A stretch of 6,759 nt of DNA, taken from NCBI GenBank assembly GCA_964471235.1, contig CAYYGL010000229.1:1-6759 (forward strand). Direction: 5' to 3'. The stretch comes from CAYYGL01 sp964471235. GTDB lineage: Bacteria; Calditrichota; Calditrichia; RBG-13-44-9; J075. The notes beneath the pieces are model-generated. The model did not search any database. It was not told the origin of the DNA and saw only the letters and a list, made by a program, of their open reading frames with translations. This document shows positions 1 to 6,054 of the stretch, in pieces. The translations under genes and the position numbers were made by a program. Every line of letters begins with the position of its first letter. The stretch's first letter is position 1.

Positions 1-1
1 G

Positions 2-454
2 GTGATTGACCTTCAAGACCACGGGTTGTTTCAATATGATACCACATACGTTTTTTCCGACTCGATCGAACATAATGATGAAAAGGTGCCCACACCGGAA
101 GGCACGGTTGTAGAACAATCTATTCCACCGGGAGAGAAGGTGCCGGTTTCGGAGAAAGTTCTGTTAACCGTCAGCCTGGGCCCCGCCCCCTCTCAACAGG
201 TGGTGCCCGACCTTTCCGGGAAGAGTCTTAACCATGCCTTAAAAATACTGAGCGAGATTCATCTGCCATTGGGAAAAATACGGTATACAGTACGAAAAAA
301 TTTGCTCCCCAATACAGTAGTTGGACAATCCGTTCCCCCGAACACCCCGTTGTTGAATAATGTGACGTCCATTGATCTGGTAGTTAGCGTGGATGAATGG
401 AAAGAAGAGCCCGGGGATTCAAGCAGCACCTCTGGCACATCGGAAAATGAGTAA
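2..454 (+). CDS. PASTA-domain protein, C-terminal fragment (5' end outside window)
   Basis: The frame is open from the first full codon, so the gene starts upstream; the GTG at base 2 is only an internal codon. The visible 150 residues hold most of one PASTA domain (about 1-59, with the typical PEGTVVEQSIPPG segment at 32-44), a complete second one (about 68-130, starting VVPDLSGKSLNHAL and containing NTVVGQSVPPNTPL), and a 20-residue Ser/Thr/Glu-rich tail with no membrane segment. PASTA domains are about 65-residue extracytoplasmic modules that bind peptidoglycan or muropeptides in Ser/Thr kinases, penicillin-binding proteins and single-pass membrane proteins. Which of these this is cannot be told, because the N-terminal part is missing. 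A 97-base gap separates it from the next gene on the same strand. Domain identity is well supported; overall function is unknown. Confidence 0.88.
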   Translation: MIDLQDHGLFQYDTTYVFSDSIEHNDEKVPTPEGTVVEQSIPPGEKVPVSEKVLLTVSLGPAPSQQVVPDLSGKSLNHALKILSEIHLPLGKIRYTVRKNLLPNTVVGQSVPPNTPLLNNVTSIDLVVSVDEWKEEPGDSSSTSGTSENE

Positions 455-537
455 TACAATGGGGATGCCACCAGAGTCACTTATCAAGGCTCCACGGGGG
501 GCAGACGCTGCCAGAAATTCAAAAAACAATTGACTGA

Positions 538-543
538 AAAGGA
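538..543 (+). promoter_or_regulatory. Ribosome binding site fixing the GTG start of the STAND-TPR gene
   Basis: A purine-rich AAAGGA lies 8 bases before the GTG at 552. An in-frame TGA at 531 with no ATG, GTG or TTG between it and 552 leaves GTG 552 as the only reasonable start on the 5' side. Confidence 0.6.
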
Positions 544-551
544 TACCCGGA

Positions 552-3335
552 GTGATAATTCACCAACATACGGTTGATCAGATAAAAGATGTTCTGTCTC
601 ACAGCAGTGGAGACAACCGTCTCTGGATTCATCTTTATGGCAATGAAGGGAGCGATGCCAATTCAGTCATTCATACCCTCCTGAAACACTATTCTAGTAG
701 CATACCCCTCTTGTTCAGGCTGGATACCGCTTTATTTCCAATCAATACGTTTTCCCGGTTGGAAAGGCTTCTTCGCCGCTATGTTGCGGTGCATCCCGAA
801 CAGTTCGAAAGCCTCCTTCAACAATTTCCCCGGCGGCTCCGGCAAAGCCTGCAATTGCTGGTTGCCTCTCCGGATGTATTTGAAAATACCAATAAAAAAG
901 AAGCCTCTTTATTTCTCATCCGCTTGTTCTGGCTGCTGGCAGGAGCAATGACAAAGAAGGGGCGAGGATTCTGGGTGCTGGAAAACCTCAGTGATGAACT
1001 CAGCCATGAAGTGAAAAAGTTAATCCGTCATGGGGAGACCCTTCCCCGGTCTACCTCAATAATTTTTCTCTCCAACGGTGTTAAACCGCTCTCGCTGCGG
1101 TTGAAGGACACAATCATAAAAAACATCCGTCTAAGCAGGCTCTCCATCCGGGAAAGTGAACAGCTGGTAAAAAGTTTGCTAAAAACATCCGACATCAATG
1201 CCCGACTGATTACCAACCACATTCATTTAAAATCGCGGGGGAACCCGTTTACCATCAAAATATTATTATATGCTTATTTTCGTACTTTGCTTGAGCATAC
1301 TCCTCGGGAAGTGACGGACAGTAACGTTCTCACAAATGTTAAGATTCCAACAGATGAGCTGACTATTTTCCGGGAAGTGTTGCAAAAGCTTCCGGCGGAG
1401 GGGGTGGGCATATTTGCCTTGTTGAGTCGATTGTCGAGACCGTTACCCAGGCGCTGGATACAGCGATTGTTGAAAATGAGAAACATTTCCGCCGCTGTTT
1501 ACCGAGAGTGGCTTGACCACAATCTGATATCTGAAAGCGTGTTGTTCGGACAGTCATTTGTAGCCATTGGAAACCACTCCTGGAAGTCTTTTGTTGCCCG
1601 ACATACTCATCTCAACCAAATAACGGATTTACTTCCGGAATTGGCGGGGTATGCTTTCCGTCGTCCTCTGCTTTACACCATTGAATTATCCCCCCTGTTT
1701 CTGGAAGCCGGGGAGGTTGACCTGGCGTTACGGCTTGCTTCCCGGGAGGCAGTCGCTTTTACCCGAGAGGGTGATTACCATCGGGCATTGAACCGCTATG
1801 CATTTTTACGTCGGAATCTTTCCCGGGCAACATCATCCGTTGTGGATGAAGGTGAGATTCTTTTTGAGATGGGCATTCTTCAACAGAAATTAGGACTGTT
1901 CGAGAATGCCTTCGAGGCATTTCGTGAATACCGCGATCAACTGGGCAGGAGGCAGCGGGAGAAGTGGTTGCTCATCAGTCAGAAAATGGCACAGCTACTT
2001 TTTGAGATGGATGCCTTTTCCGAAGTGCGATATATGTTAAAAGAGATCAAAGTTAAAAAGAGCGTCAGCAGCGATATCAAAGCCGCCGCGGCAATTTTGC
2101 AGGGGGATCTGGAGGAGAATGCCGGAAAACGAGAGTATGCAACCCGTAATTACAAAACCGCCCTGGAATTGCTCCCTGAATTACGGTCCCCGGAGGTGAT
2201 GGGTCAGCTTTATACACGACTTCGCTCCTACTATCTTGCCGATATGCCCGTTTCCGATAGTTTTGATACACTGGCGAACAAATTTATCACCCATCTCCCG
2301 GCAGATTCTTTCCACCATCAAATGATCCGCTTAGACTTAATTAAGTTTTATCTCAAACAAAACAATTTTCAGGAGGCACTTCCGATCGCCCGGAACCTGT
2401 ATCGCCGGTCTAAACGCCCTTTACAACCGGAAATGATGTTACAGTTATATTTGCTGCTCTCTGAGATTTATGGATTGAACGGCAAGTGGTATTTAGCCCG
2501 CGGGTATATCGAACGGTTACTGCGGGAAGAAGTATTGATAGTGAATGATGACTGGCGGGTAAAGATATTGATAAATGCCGGAATAATCGAAAAGGAACTG
2601 GGGCATTTTGGCAGGGCGCTGCAATTTACGGATCAGGCGCTGGCAATTTCCATGGAACATGGTGACCCCACCCGGGAACATCTTTGCAGAATTCAGTTAG
2701 GTCATATCTATTTGATGGTGCATGCCATGATGAAATCGCGCGAGCATTTGATAGCGGCATACAACTGGGCGCTGGAAAATCATGATGAAGAGGTGTTATT
2801 TTCTTCCGCTTGTTTTCTATCAACTTATGAGCTATATCAGCAGCGTCCGGCGAAAGCTGCCGAGTATTTGCAAGTTGCCGAATCCACCTTATCCGGTAAT
2901 GACAATTTGATCCGATATTTGAACCTGACCTATTACCGGATTAATTATTTCATCCAGATAAATAAATTGACTGAGGCGGAGGAAATTGCCCGGGAATGGC
3001 TTTCCCGGTCGACCGGGATTGTAAAGTTTGAATACGTTGCCCGATGGATGCTGGGCAAAGTTCGGATGCGCAAAGGGAATACGGATGGAGCAGAGAAAAT
3101 TTTGCTGGAGGCGTTAAAGATGGTGCGGCGCTGCCGCCTGTTCTACCCGGAGTTCCAAATATTAATGGATTTAGCATCTGCTGCCCACAGTGCCGGCGCC
3201 AAACAAAAAGCAGAACGTTTTTCAAAAGAGGCGCAGCAGGCATTTGGCGCTTTCCTAACCGACGTGGAAGACCCCATCTTGCAGCGGCAAATTGAGGAAT
3301 CCCGTGAATTTGATGTGTTATTAAAATCCGGGTAA
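552..3335 (+). CDS. STAND/AAA_16-like protein with degenerate P-loop and long TPR array
   Basis: This 927-residue protein has no signal peptide or membrane segment, so it is probably cytoplasmic. Residues 22-240 follow the order of an AAA_16/PknK-type NTPase: a strand and loop (IHLYGNEGSDANS, 26-38) where Walker A belongs, a Walker-B-like FWVLENL (140-146), a sensor-1-like strand (STSIIFLSN, 167-175), and the STAND signature SRGNPFTIKILL (228-239). Residues about 265-350 resemble the winged-helix segment that follows in this class. From about 398 to 898 there are around 12 TPR-like helix pairs, for example 437-464, 513-541, 632-659, 671-705, 830-861 and 869-898. The Walker A Gly-Lys-Ser/Thr is replaced by Asp-Ala-Asn (35-37), so ATP binding by the usual mechanism is doubtful. 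Such proteins usually act as signal-controlled scaffolds or regulators; no output domain is visible. No specific role is assigned. Confidence 0.85.
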   Translation: MIIHQHTVDQIKDVLSHSSGDNRLWIHLYGNEGSDANSVIHTLLKHYSSSIPLLFRLDTALFPINTFSRLERLLRRYVAVHPEQFESLLQQFPRRLRQSLQLLVASPDVFENTNKKEASLFLIRLFWLLAGAMTKKGRGFWVLENLSDELSHEVKKLIRHGETLPRSTSIIFLSNGVKPLSLRLKDTIIKNIRLSRLSIRESEQLVKSLLKTSDINARLITNHIHLKSRGNPFTIKILLYAYFRTLLEHTPREVTDSNVLTNVKIPTDELTIFREVLQKLPAEGVGIFALLSRLSRPLPRRWIQRLLKMRNISAAVYREWLDHNLISESVLFGQSFVAIGNHSWKSFVARHTHLNQITDLLPELAGYAFRRPLLYTIELSPLFLEAGEVDLALRLASREAVAFTREGDYHRALNRYAFLRRNLSRATSSVVDEGEILFEMGILQQKLGLFENAFEAFREYRDQLGRRQREKWLLISQKMAQLLFEMDAFSEVRYMLKEIKVKKSVSSDIKAAAAILQGDLEENAGKREYATRNYKTALELLPELRSPEVMGQLYTRLRSYYLADMPVSDSFDTLANKFITHLPADSFHHQMIRLDLIKFYLKQNNFQEALPIARNLYRRSKRPLQPEMMLQLYLLLSEIYGLNGKWYLARGYIERLLREEVLIVNDDWRVKILINAGIIEKELGHFGRALQFTDQALAISMEHGDPTREHLCRIQLGHIYLMVHAMMKSREHLIAAYNWALENHDEEVLFSSACFLSTYELYQQRPAKAAEYLQVAESTLSGNDNLIRYLNLTYYRINYFIQINKLTEAEEIAREWLSRSTGIVKFEYVARWMLGKVRMRKGNTDGAEKILLEALKMVRRCRLFYPEFQILMDLASAAHSAGAKQKAERFSKEAQQAFGAFLTDVEDPILQRQIEESREFDVLLKSG

Positions 3336-3340
3336 GCACT

Positions 3341-3380
3341 TCGGATGACCCCAAAACATTTTTTTAGCTTTGTCATTCGG
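3341..3380 (+). other. Inverted repeat just after the STAND-TPR stop codon
   Basis: CGGATGAC (3342-3349) can pair with GTCATTCG (3372-3379) with one G-T wobble. The loop (3350-3371) contains a run of seven T (3359-3365). The T-run lies inside the loop rather than after the stem, so this is not a standard Rho-independent terminator. It may still mark the transcript end. Confidence 0.3.
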
Positions 3381-3430
3381 GGGGACTCTGTTCCCAATAA
3401 AAATAACTCCTTTTGACCAGAGTTCCCCTT
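3379..3430. repeat. Long-loop inverted repeat in convergent spacer
   Basis: GGGGACTCTG (3381-3390) pairs with CAGAGTTCCCC (3418-3428) over 10 base pairs with one bulged T, around a 27-base loop. It lies between the 3' ends of two convergent genes, where bidirectional termination would be expected, but neither flank has a clear T-tract. It shares its first two bases with the end of the preceding hairpin, so the two would interfere slightly at their junction. Confidence 0.4.
3395..3424 (-). terminator. Possible weak Rho-independent terminator of the minus-strand orphan gene
   Basis: Read on the minus strand, AACTC (3424-3420), a 10-base loop and GAGTT (3409-3405) are followed at once by ATTTTTATTG (3404-3395). 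The order stem then U-tract is right for termination 27 bases after the stop codon. The stem is only 5-6 pairs and AT-containing, so this is a weak call. It competes with the longer inverted repeat over the same bases. Confidence 0.35.
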
Positions 3431-3450
3431 TCACAAGTGGGTAACTCCAA

Positions 3451-4116
3451 TTACATCATGGCAACATCGATAATCAAATCGGAAAGAATGTTGAATTCCC
3501 GGGTCATTTTATTTTCCAATTCAATGTTGTTGATTTTATCAATAACAACTCGAAAGCTTTTCCCGGGAATGTCTTTAGAAAGTAAAACTCCTTCCACGTT
3601 CACTGTTCCCCGGCGGTTCTTGTCGAAGTAGGCAACCAGCACCCGGTCATTAATGTCCAGGGCTTCCACAATTTCTAATATCGCCGAGACATTGCGTTCC
3701 TTTGAGAGTTCTTCCGCTTCCGTGCTCTCCACAATCTCTTTAATGTCCCCATCCGTAAATTTAAATTCAATTGTTCCGCCGCCTCGTTTGGCATAAACCA
3801 TCATCTGGGAACTCTCTTCGATCAATTCTCTTTCCACATTCACCACTCGCCCGGAAAAACCGTCCTGCCAGATGTTGGTGATTTCCACGGTCATGGGAAT
3901 GTCGTCTATTGTGCCGTCATACCCGATTCGGATGATCTCAACCACTTTCCCGGTGCCGATTTCGGTTATCCGTTTCTTCAGGGCTTCCGGTGTCATGGCG
4001 CCCGGACGTAACTTTACCGAGGAACCTGATTTCCGCTTGAAAAGATTAAAAAATCCGAATTGATAATGGGGACCTGTGAGTTTATGGCTTGGATAATATC
4101 GTCTCGTTTTCTTCAT
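3451..4116 (-). CDS. Conserved-looking hypothetical protein, 221 aa, probable tandem beta-barrel modules
   Basis: I do not recognise this family. The ATG at 4116 is preceded by a strong Shine-Dalgarno sequence, and the reading frame has normal, non-repetitive composition, which supports a real gene. The N-terminus is short and basic (MKKTRRYYPSHK) with no signal peptide or membrane helix. Residues about 44-129 and 145-221 look like two copies of one beta-rich module. Each has an N-terminal helix, then a short turn leading into hydrophobic strands (GKVVEIIRI at 56-64; DRVLVAYFD at 157-165). A glycine-led strand follows (GFSGRVVNVERE; GKSFRVVIDKIN), and each copy ends in a strand with an acidic turn (TDGDIKEIVE; LSDLIIDVAMM). 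The pattern is reminiscent of Sm-like or other small beta-barrels, which often bind RNA or nucleotides, but this is inference. It is transcribed convergently with the STAND-TPR gene and divergently from tgt, so it stands alone. Confidence 0.75.
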   Translation of the reverse strand: MKKTRRYYPSHKLTGPHYQFGFFNLFKRKSGSSVKLRPGAMTPEALKKRITEIGTGKVVEIIRIGYDGTIDDIPMTVEITNIWQDGFSGRVVNVERELIEESSQMMVYAKRGGGTIEFKFTDGDIKEIVESTEAEELSKERNVSAILEIVEALDINDRVLVAYFDKNRRGTVNVEGVLLSKDIPGKSFRVVIDKINNIELENKMTREFNILSDLIIDVAMM

Positions 4117-4428
4117 GCACCCTCTCCCTCAATTAATCCAACCTCTATATGCTATTGATTATGATGGGGTGAAAAGATGTTATTAGAACCCTCTCAAAAT
4201 CAACTATTAAATATCGTCACTTTTTTTTAAAAAATGACCTGCAAATTTAAAAAGCCGTCGTATCTCATCCAAAAAGCAAAGAATACCGGATGTGGTTTCT
4301 CTCCATTTTATGGATGATGTGTCTGGATAGCGCAGCTTTATTGCCCCCGGCGATAGCCATGCAACCCGATTCCCGGTGGAGATATCACCGGGATTTATGA
4401 AATCCGATTTGCTTTCTGAGAAAATGCT
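4117..4428. other. Divergent intergenic region with no gene
   Basis: I see no convincing ORF, tRNA or known riboswitch consensus here. The half nearer the orphan gene (about 4140-4260) is AT-rich and includes a T8-A6 tract flanked by GTCA (4216-4219) and TGAC (4235-4238), which form an imperfect palindrome. Promoters for both flanking genes should lie here. The only plus-strand candidate I found, TTGATT (4155-4160) with 17 bases to TGTTAT (4178-4183), matches consensus at 4 of 6 bases in each box and is weak. A small hairpin TCCAT/ATGGA lies at 4302-4314. The last 100 bases are GC-richer and structured (see next entry). Confidence 0.6.
4121..4130 (-). promoter_or_regulatory. Ribosome binding site of the 221-aa orphan gene
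   Basis: On the minus strand GAGGGAGAGG ends 4 bases before the ATG; the GAGGGAG part (4130-4124) is 7 bases away, an ideal spacing. This fixes the start at 4116. Confidence 0.65.
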
Positions 4429-4431
4429 GTG
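4331..4431 (+). promoter_or_regulatory. Candidate structured leader upstream of tgt
   Basis: Four pairings are visible: (a) a hairpin at 4339-4355, stem of 7 pairs with one wobble and loop CCC; (b) a perfect 8-pair GC-rich hairpin, TCCCGGTG (4371-4378) with CACCGGGA (4386-4393), loop of 7; (c) a perfect hairpin GGATTT (4391-4396), loop ATG, AAATCC (4400-4405); (d) a long-range closing pairing CGCAGC (4331-4336) with GCTGTG (4426-4431), one wobble. Hairpins (b) and (c) share 4391-4393 and exclude each other. Helix (d) would enclose the others and end 12 bases before the ATG at 4444. I could not match it to preQ1 or other riboswitch consensuses. Function is inference. Confidence 0.35.
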
Positions 4432-4443
4432 TTTATTTTAACG

Positions 4444-5568
4444 ATGGAATTCACGGTCACTCATAAGGATGAAAAGAGCAAAGCCCGGGCAGGGGTGCTG
4501 ACAACCGATCATGGGACAGCGCTTACCCCGTTGTTTATGCCGGTGGGTACCATCGGTACGGTTAAAACGATGACGGCAGAAGAATTGGAAGCGTGTGGGG
4601 TTCAAATCATGCTTGCCAATACCTATCATCTTTACCTGAGACCGGGATTGGAGGTGCTGCGTTATTTTGGCGGACTCCATCGCTGGAATCGTTGGCAGAA
4701 ACCGATTTTGACCGACAGCGGTGGATTTCAAGTATATAGCCTGGATGACCTAAAAAAAGTTACACCGGAAGGAGTGGAATTCAAATCTCATTGGGATGGA
4801 TCGCGGCATTTCTTTACCCCGGAATTGGTCGTGGATATCCAGCGGGTTATCGGTTCCGATATGATGATGGTGCTGGATTACCTGACCGGGAATCCTTCCG
4901 AGTTCCGCACTGCCCGCACTGCCCATCTCCATACCCTGGAGTGGGCAAAACGGTCTCGGGACCGGTTTTTGACAAGCAAACCGTTGTATACCCATCACCA
5001 ATGGCAGTTCGGGATAGTGCAAGGAGGAACTTATCCGGACTTGCGGGCAGCCAGTATCGAAGGGCTTCGGCAAATCGGTTTCGACGGATACGCTATCGGC
5101 GGTCTGGCAGTGGGAGAAAAGATCGAAGAGCGCTTTGCCATTACCGATTTTTGTACGGACCGCCTTCCGGAAAGCTCCCCCCGGTATCTGATGGGCGTTG
5201 GGAAGCCGGAAGACCTGTTAGATGGCATCGAGTTGGGAGTGGATATGTTCGATTGTGTAATTCCCACCAGAAATGCCCGCAATGGCACGCTTTTCACAAC
5301 CACCGGCAGGGTAATGATTCGCAATACCCGCCACAAAATGAGCCGGGACCCTGTGGAAACGGGATGTCAATGCTTCACCTGCCGCCGCTACTCGCTGGGG
5401 TATCTCCACCATCTCTTCCGGGTGAAAGAAATGCTGGGCTACCGGCTGGCAACCATCCATAATATCCATTTTTTTCAACAACTCATGCAAAATGCCCGGC
5501 AGGCAATTCAGGAAAACCGATTCAGGCAATTTAAGCAGGAATTCCTGGAGACGTACCGGAGAGCGTAA
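4444..5568 (+). CDS. tgt: tRNA-guanine transglycosylase (queuosine pathway)
   Basis: Tgt exchanges guanine 34 in tRNAs with GUN anticodons for the queuine precursor preQ1 in bacteria. Full-length match to the family: 374 residues from the ATG at 4444. An in-frame GTG at 4429 would add five residues; ATG is preferred because MEFTV aligns with the usual MKFE-type start, though no strong Shine-Dalgarno sequence precedes it. Numbered from the GTG, the motifs are: DSGGFQV with general acid/base Asp96, Gln199 of GIVQGG, GGLAVGE (224-230), nucleophile Asp275 in DMFDC, PTRNARNG (279-286), and zinc ligands Cys313, Cys315, Cys318 and His344. One departure stands out: at 150-152 the usual bacterial Asp-Glu-Cys reads Asp-Tyr-Leu, in the base-recognition pocket. 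All catalytic and zinc residues are intact, so an active enzyme is likely. No queA is adjacent in the window; yajC follows, a common pairing. Confidence 0.97.
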   Translation: MEFTVTHKDEKSKARAGVLTTDHGTALTPLFMPVGTIGTVKTMTAEELEACGVQIMLANTYHLYLRPGLEVLRYFGGLHRWNRWQKPILTDSGGFQVYSLDDLKKVTPEGVEFKSHWDGSRHFFTPELVVDIQRVIGSDMMMVLDYLTGNPSEFRTARTAHLHTLEWAKRSRDRFLTSKPLYTHHQWQFGIVQGGTYPDLRAASIEGLRQIGFDGYAIGGLAVGEKIEERFAITDFCTDRLPESSPRYLMGVGKPEDLLDGIELGVDMFDCVIPTRNARNGTLFTTTGRVMIRNTRHKMSRDPVETGCQCFTCRRYSLGYLHHLFRVKEMLGYRLATIHNIHFFQQLMQNARQAIQENRFRQFKQEFLETYRRA

Positions 5569-5592
5569 CCCATTTGACCCGGATCATCTAAC

Positions 5593-5639
5593 TAAACAAT
5601 TGTTTAAACGGTTTTTTTTGATTACATTTTTGACCGTTT
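5593..5639 (+). other. Palindrome, T-tract and inverted repeat between tgt and yajC
   Basis: A perfect 14-base palindrome TAAACAATTGTTTA (5593-5606) is followed 5 bases later by eight T (5612-5619). An overlapping perfect 7-pair repeat, AAACGGT (5606-5612) with ACCGTTT (5633-5639), encloses that T-tract in a 20-base loop. This could be a weak terminator or attenuator of tgt, or a binding site ahead of yajC. The stem is AT-rich, so strong termination is unlikely. I see no convincing promoter in the remaining spacer. Confidence 0.3.
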
Positions 5640-5695
5640 CGAATACGTTTGAAAAGCGTCATCGTAAGGAACGTGAAAAAACATATAACTTAAAC

Positions 5696-5702
5696 GAAGG
5701 GG
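5696..5702 (+). promoter_or_regulatory. Ribosome binding site fixing the GTG start of yajC
   Basis: GAAGGGG ends 7 bases before the GTG at 5710. The downstream in-frame ATG at 5728 has no comparable sequence in front of it, so the GTG start is preferred. Confidence 0.7.
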
Positions 5703-5709
5703 TGTTATA

Positions 5710-6045
5710 GTGAACATCTTATTTGCAATGGCACAGCAAGGCGGTGGTGCGGGAGGTAATTCGAATTTTCTGGTGAGTTTTCTCCCGTTTCTTCTGATAA
5801 TTGCGGTGTTTTATTTTCTGATTATCCGTCCTCAGACCAAAAAGCAGAAGGAACACCAGAAATTGCTGCAAGCATTACAAAAAGGAGATAATGTGGTAAC
5901 GGTGGGCGGCATCCACGGGAAAATCGTGGGATTTAAAAATGATAATAAAGTCTTATTAGTTAAAGTAGATGATAATGTTAAATTGGAAATTGACCGAACA
6001 GCCATTTCCGCCGTTAATGGCAAAGGGGAACAGAAAAAACAATAG
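5710..6045 (+). CDS. yajC: Preprotein translocase subunit YajC
   Basis: YajC is a small single-pass inner-membrane protein that associates with the SecDF-YajC subcomplex of the Sec translocon and supports protein export and insertion. This one is 111 residues, typical for the family. After a Gly/Gln-rich N-terminus there is one strongly hydrophobic helix (about 18-39) ending in the family hallmark IIRPQTKKQKE (38-48), then the conserved cytoplasmic beta domain GDNVVTVGGIHGKIVGF (59-75) and a Lys/Gln-rich end. The GTG start is chosen on its ribosome binding site. It lies 141 bases after tgt, which is the widespread tgt-yajC order. The next gene is def, 9 bases on, instead of secD. Confidence 0.96.
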   Translation: MNILFAMAQQGGGAGGNSNFLVSFLPFLLIIAVFYFLIIRPQTKKQKEHQKLLQALQKGDNVVTVGGIHGKIVGFKNDNKVLLVKVDDNVKLEIDRTAISAVNGKGEQKKQ

Positions 6046-6054
6046 AAGTGAATT

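Noticed and set aside
500..512. Hairpin GGCAG-ACG-CTGCC between the PASTA and STAND-TPR genes
   Set aside because: The stem has only 5 pairs and is not followed by a T-tract, so neither a terminator nor a regulatory role can be supported.
2950..3354. A 134-codon minus-strand frame opposite the end of the STAND-TPR gene
   Set aside because: It is antisense to a well-supported TPR coding frame and shows no domain pattern or ribosome binding site.
4155..4183. Sigma-70 type promoter for tgt (TTGATT, 17 bases, TGTTAT)
   Set aside because: Each box matches only 4 of 6 bases in an AT-rich stretch where chance matches are expected. Mentioned under the intergenic region but not listed as a feature.
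4331..4431. Known preQ1 or cyclic-di-GMP riboswitch upstream of tgt
   Set aside because: Tgt context invites it and a few short words (CCGG, GCAACC) recall riboswitch cores, but the conserved blocks of these classes are not present in order.
4791..5462. A 223-codon plus-strand frame inside tgt
   Set aside because: It is an out-of-frame shadow of a clearly conserved enzyme; composition is rich in Arg, Gly and Pro as expected from a shifted frame.
5492..5710. A 72-codon plus-strand frame spanning the end of tgt and the tgt-yajC spacer
   Set aside because: Its first half lies inside tgt in another frame, its product is a low-quality basic sequence, and it shows no family resemblance. Its end merely abuts the yajC start.
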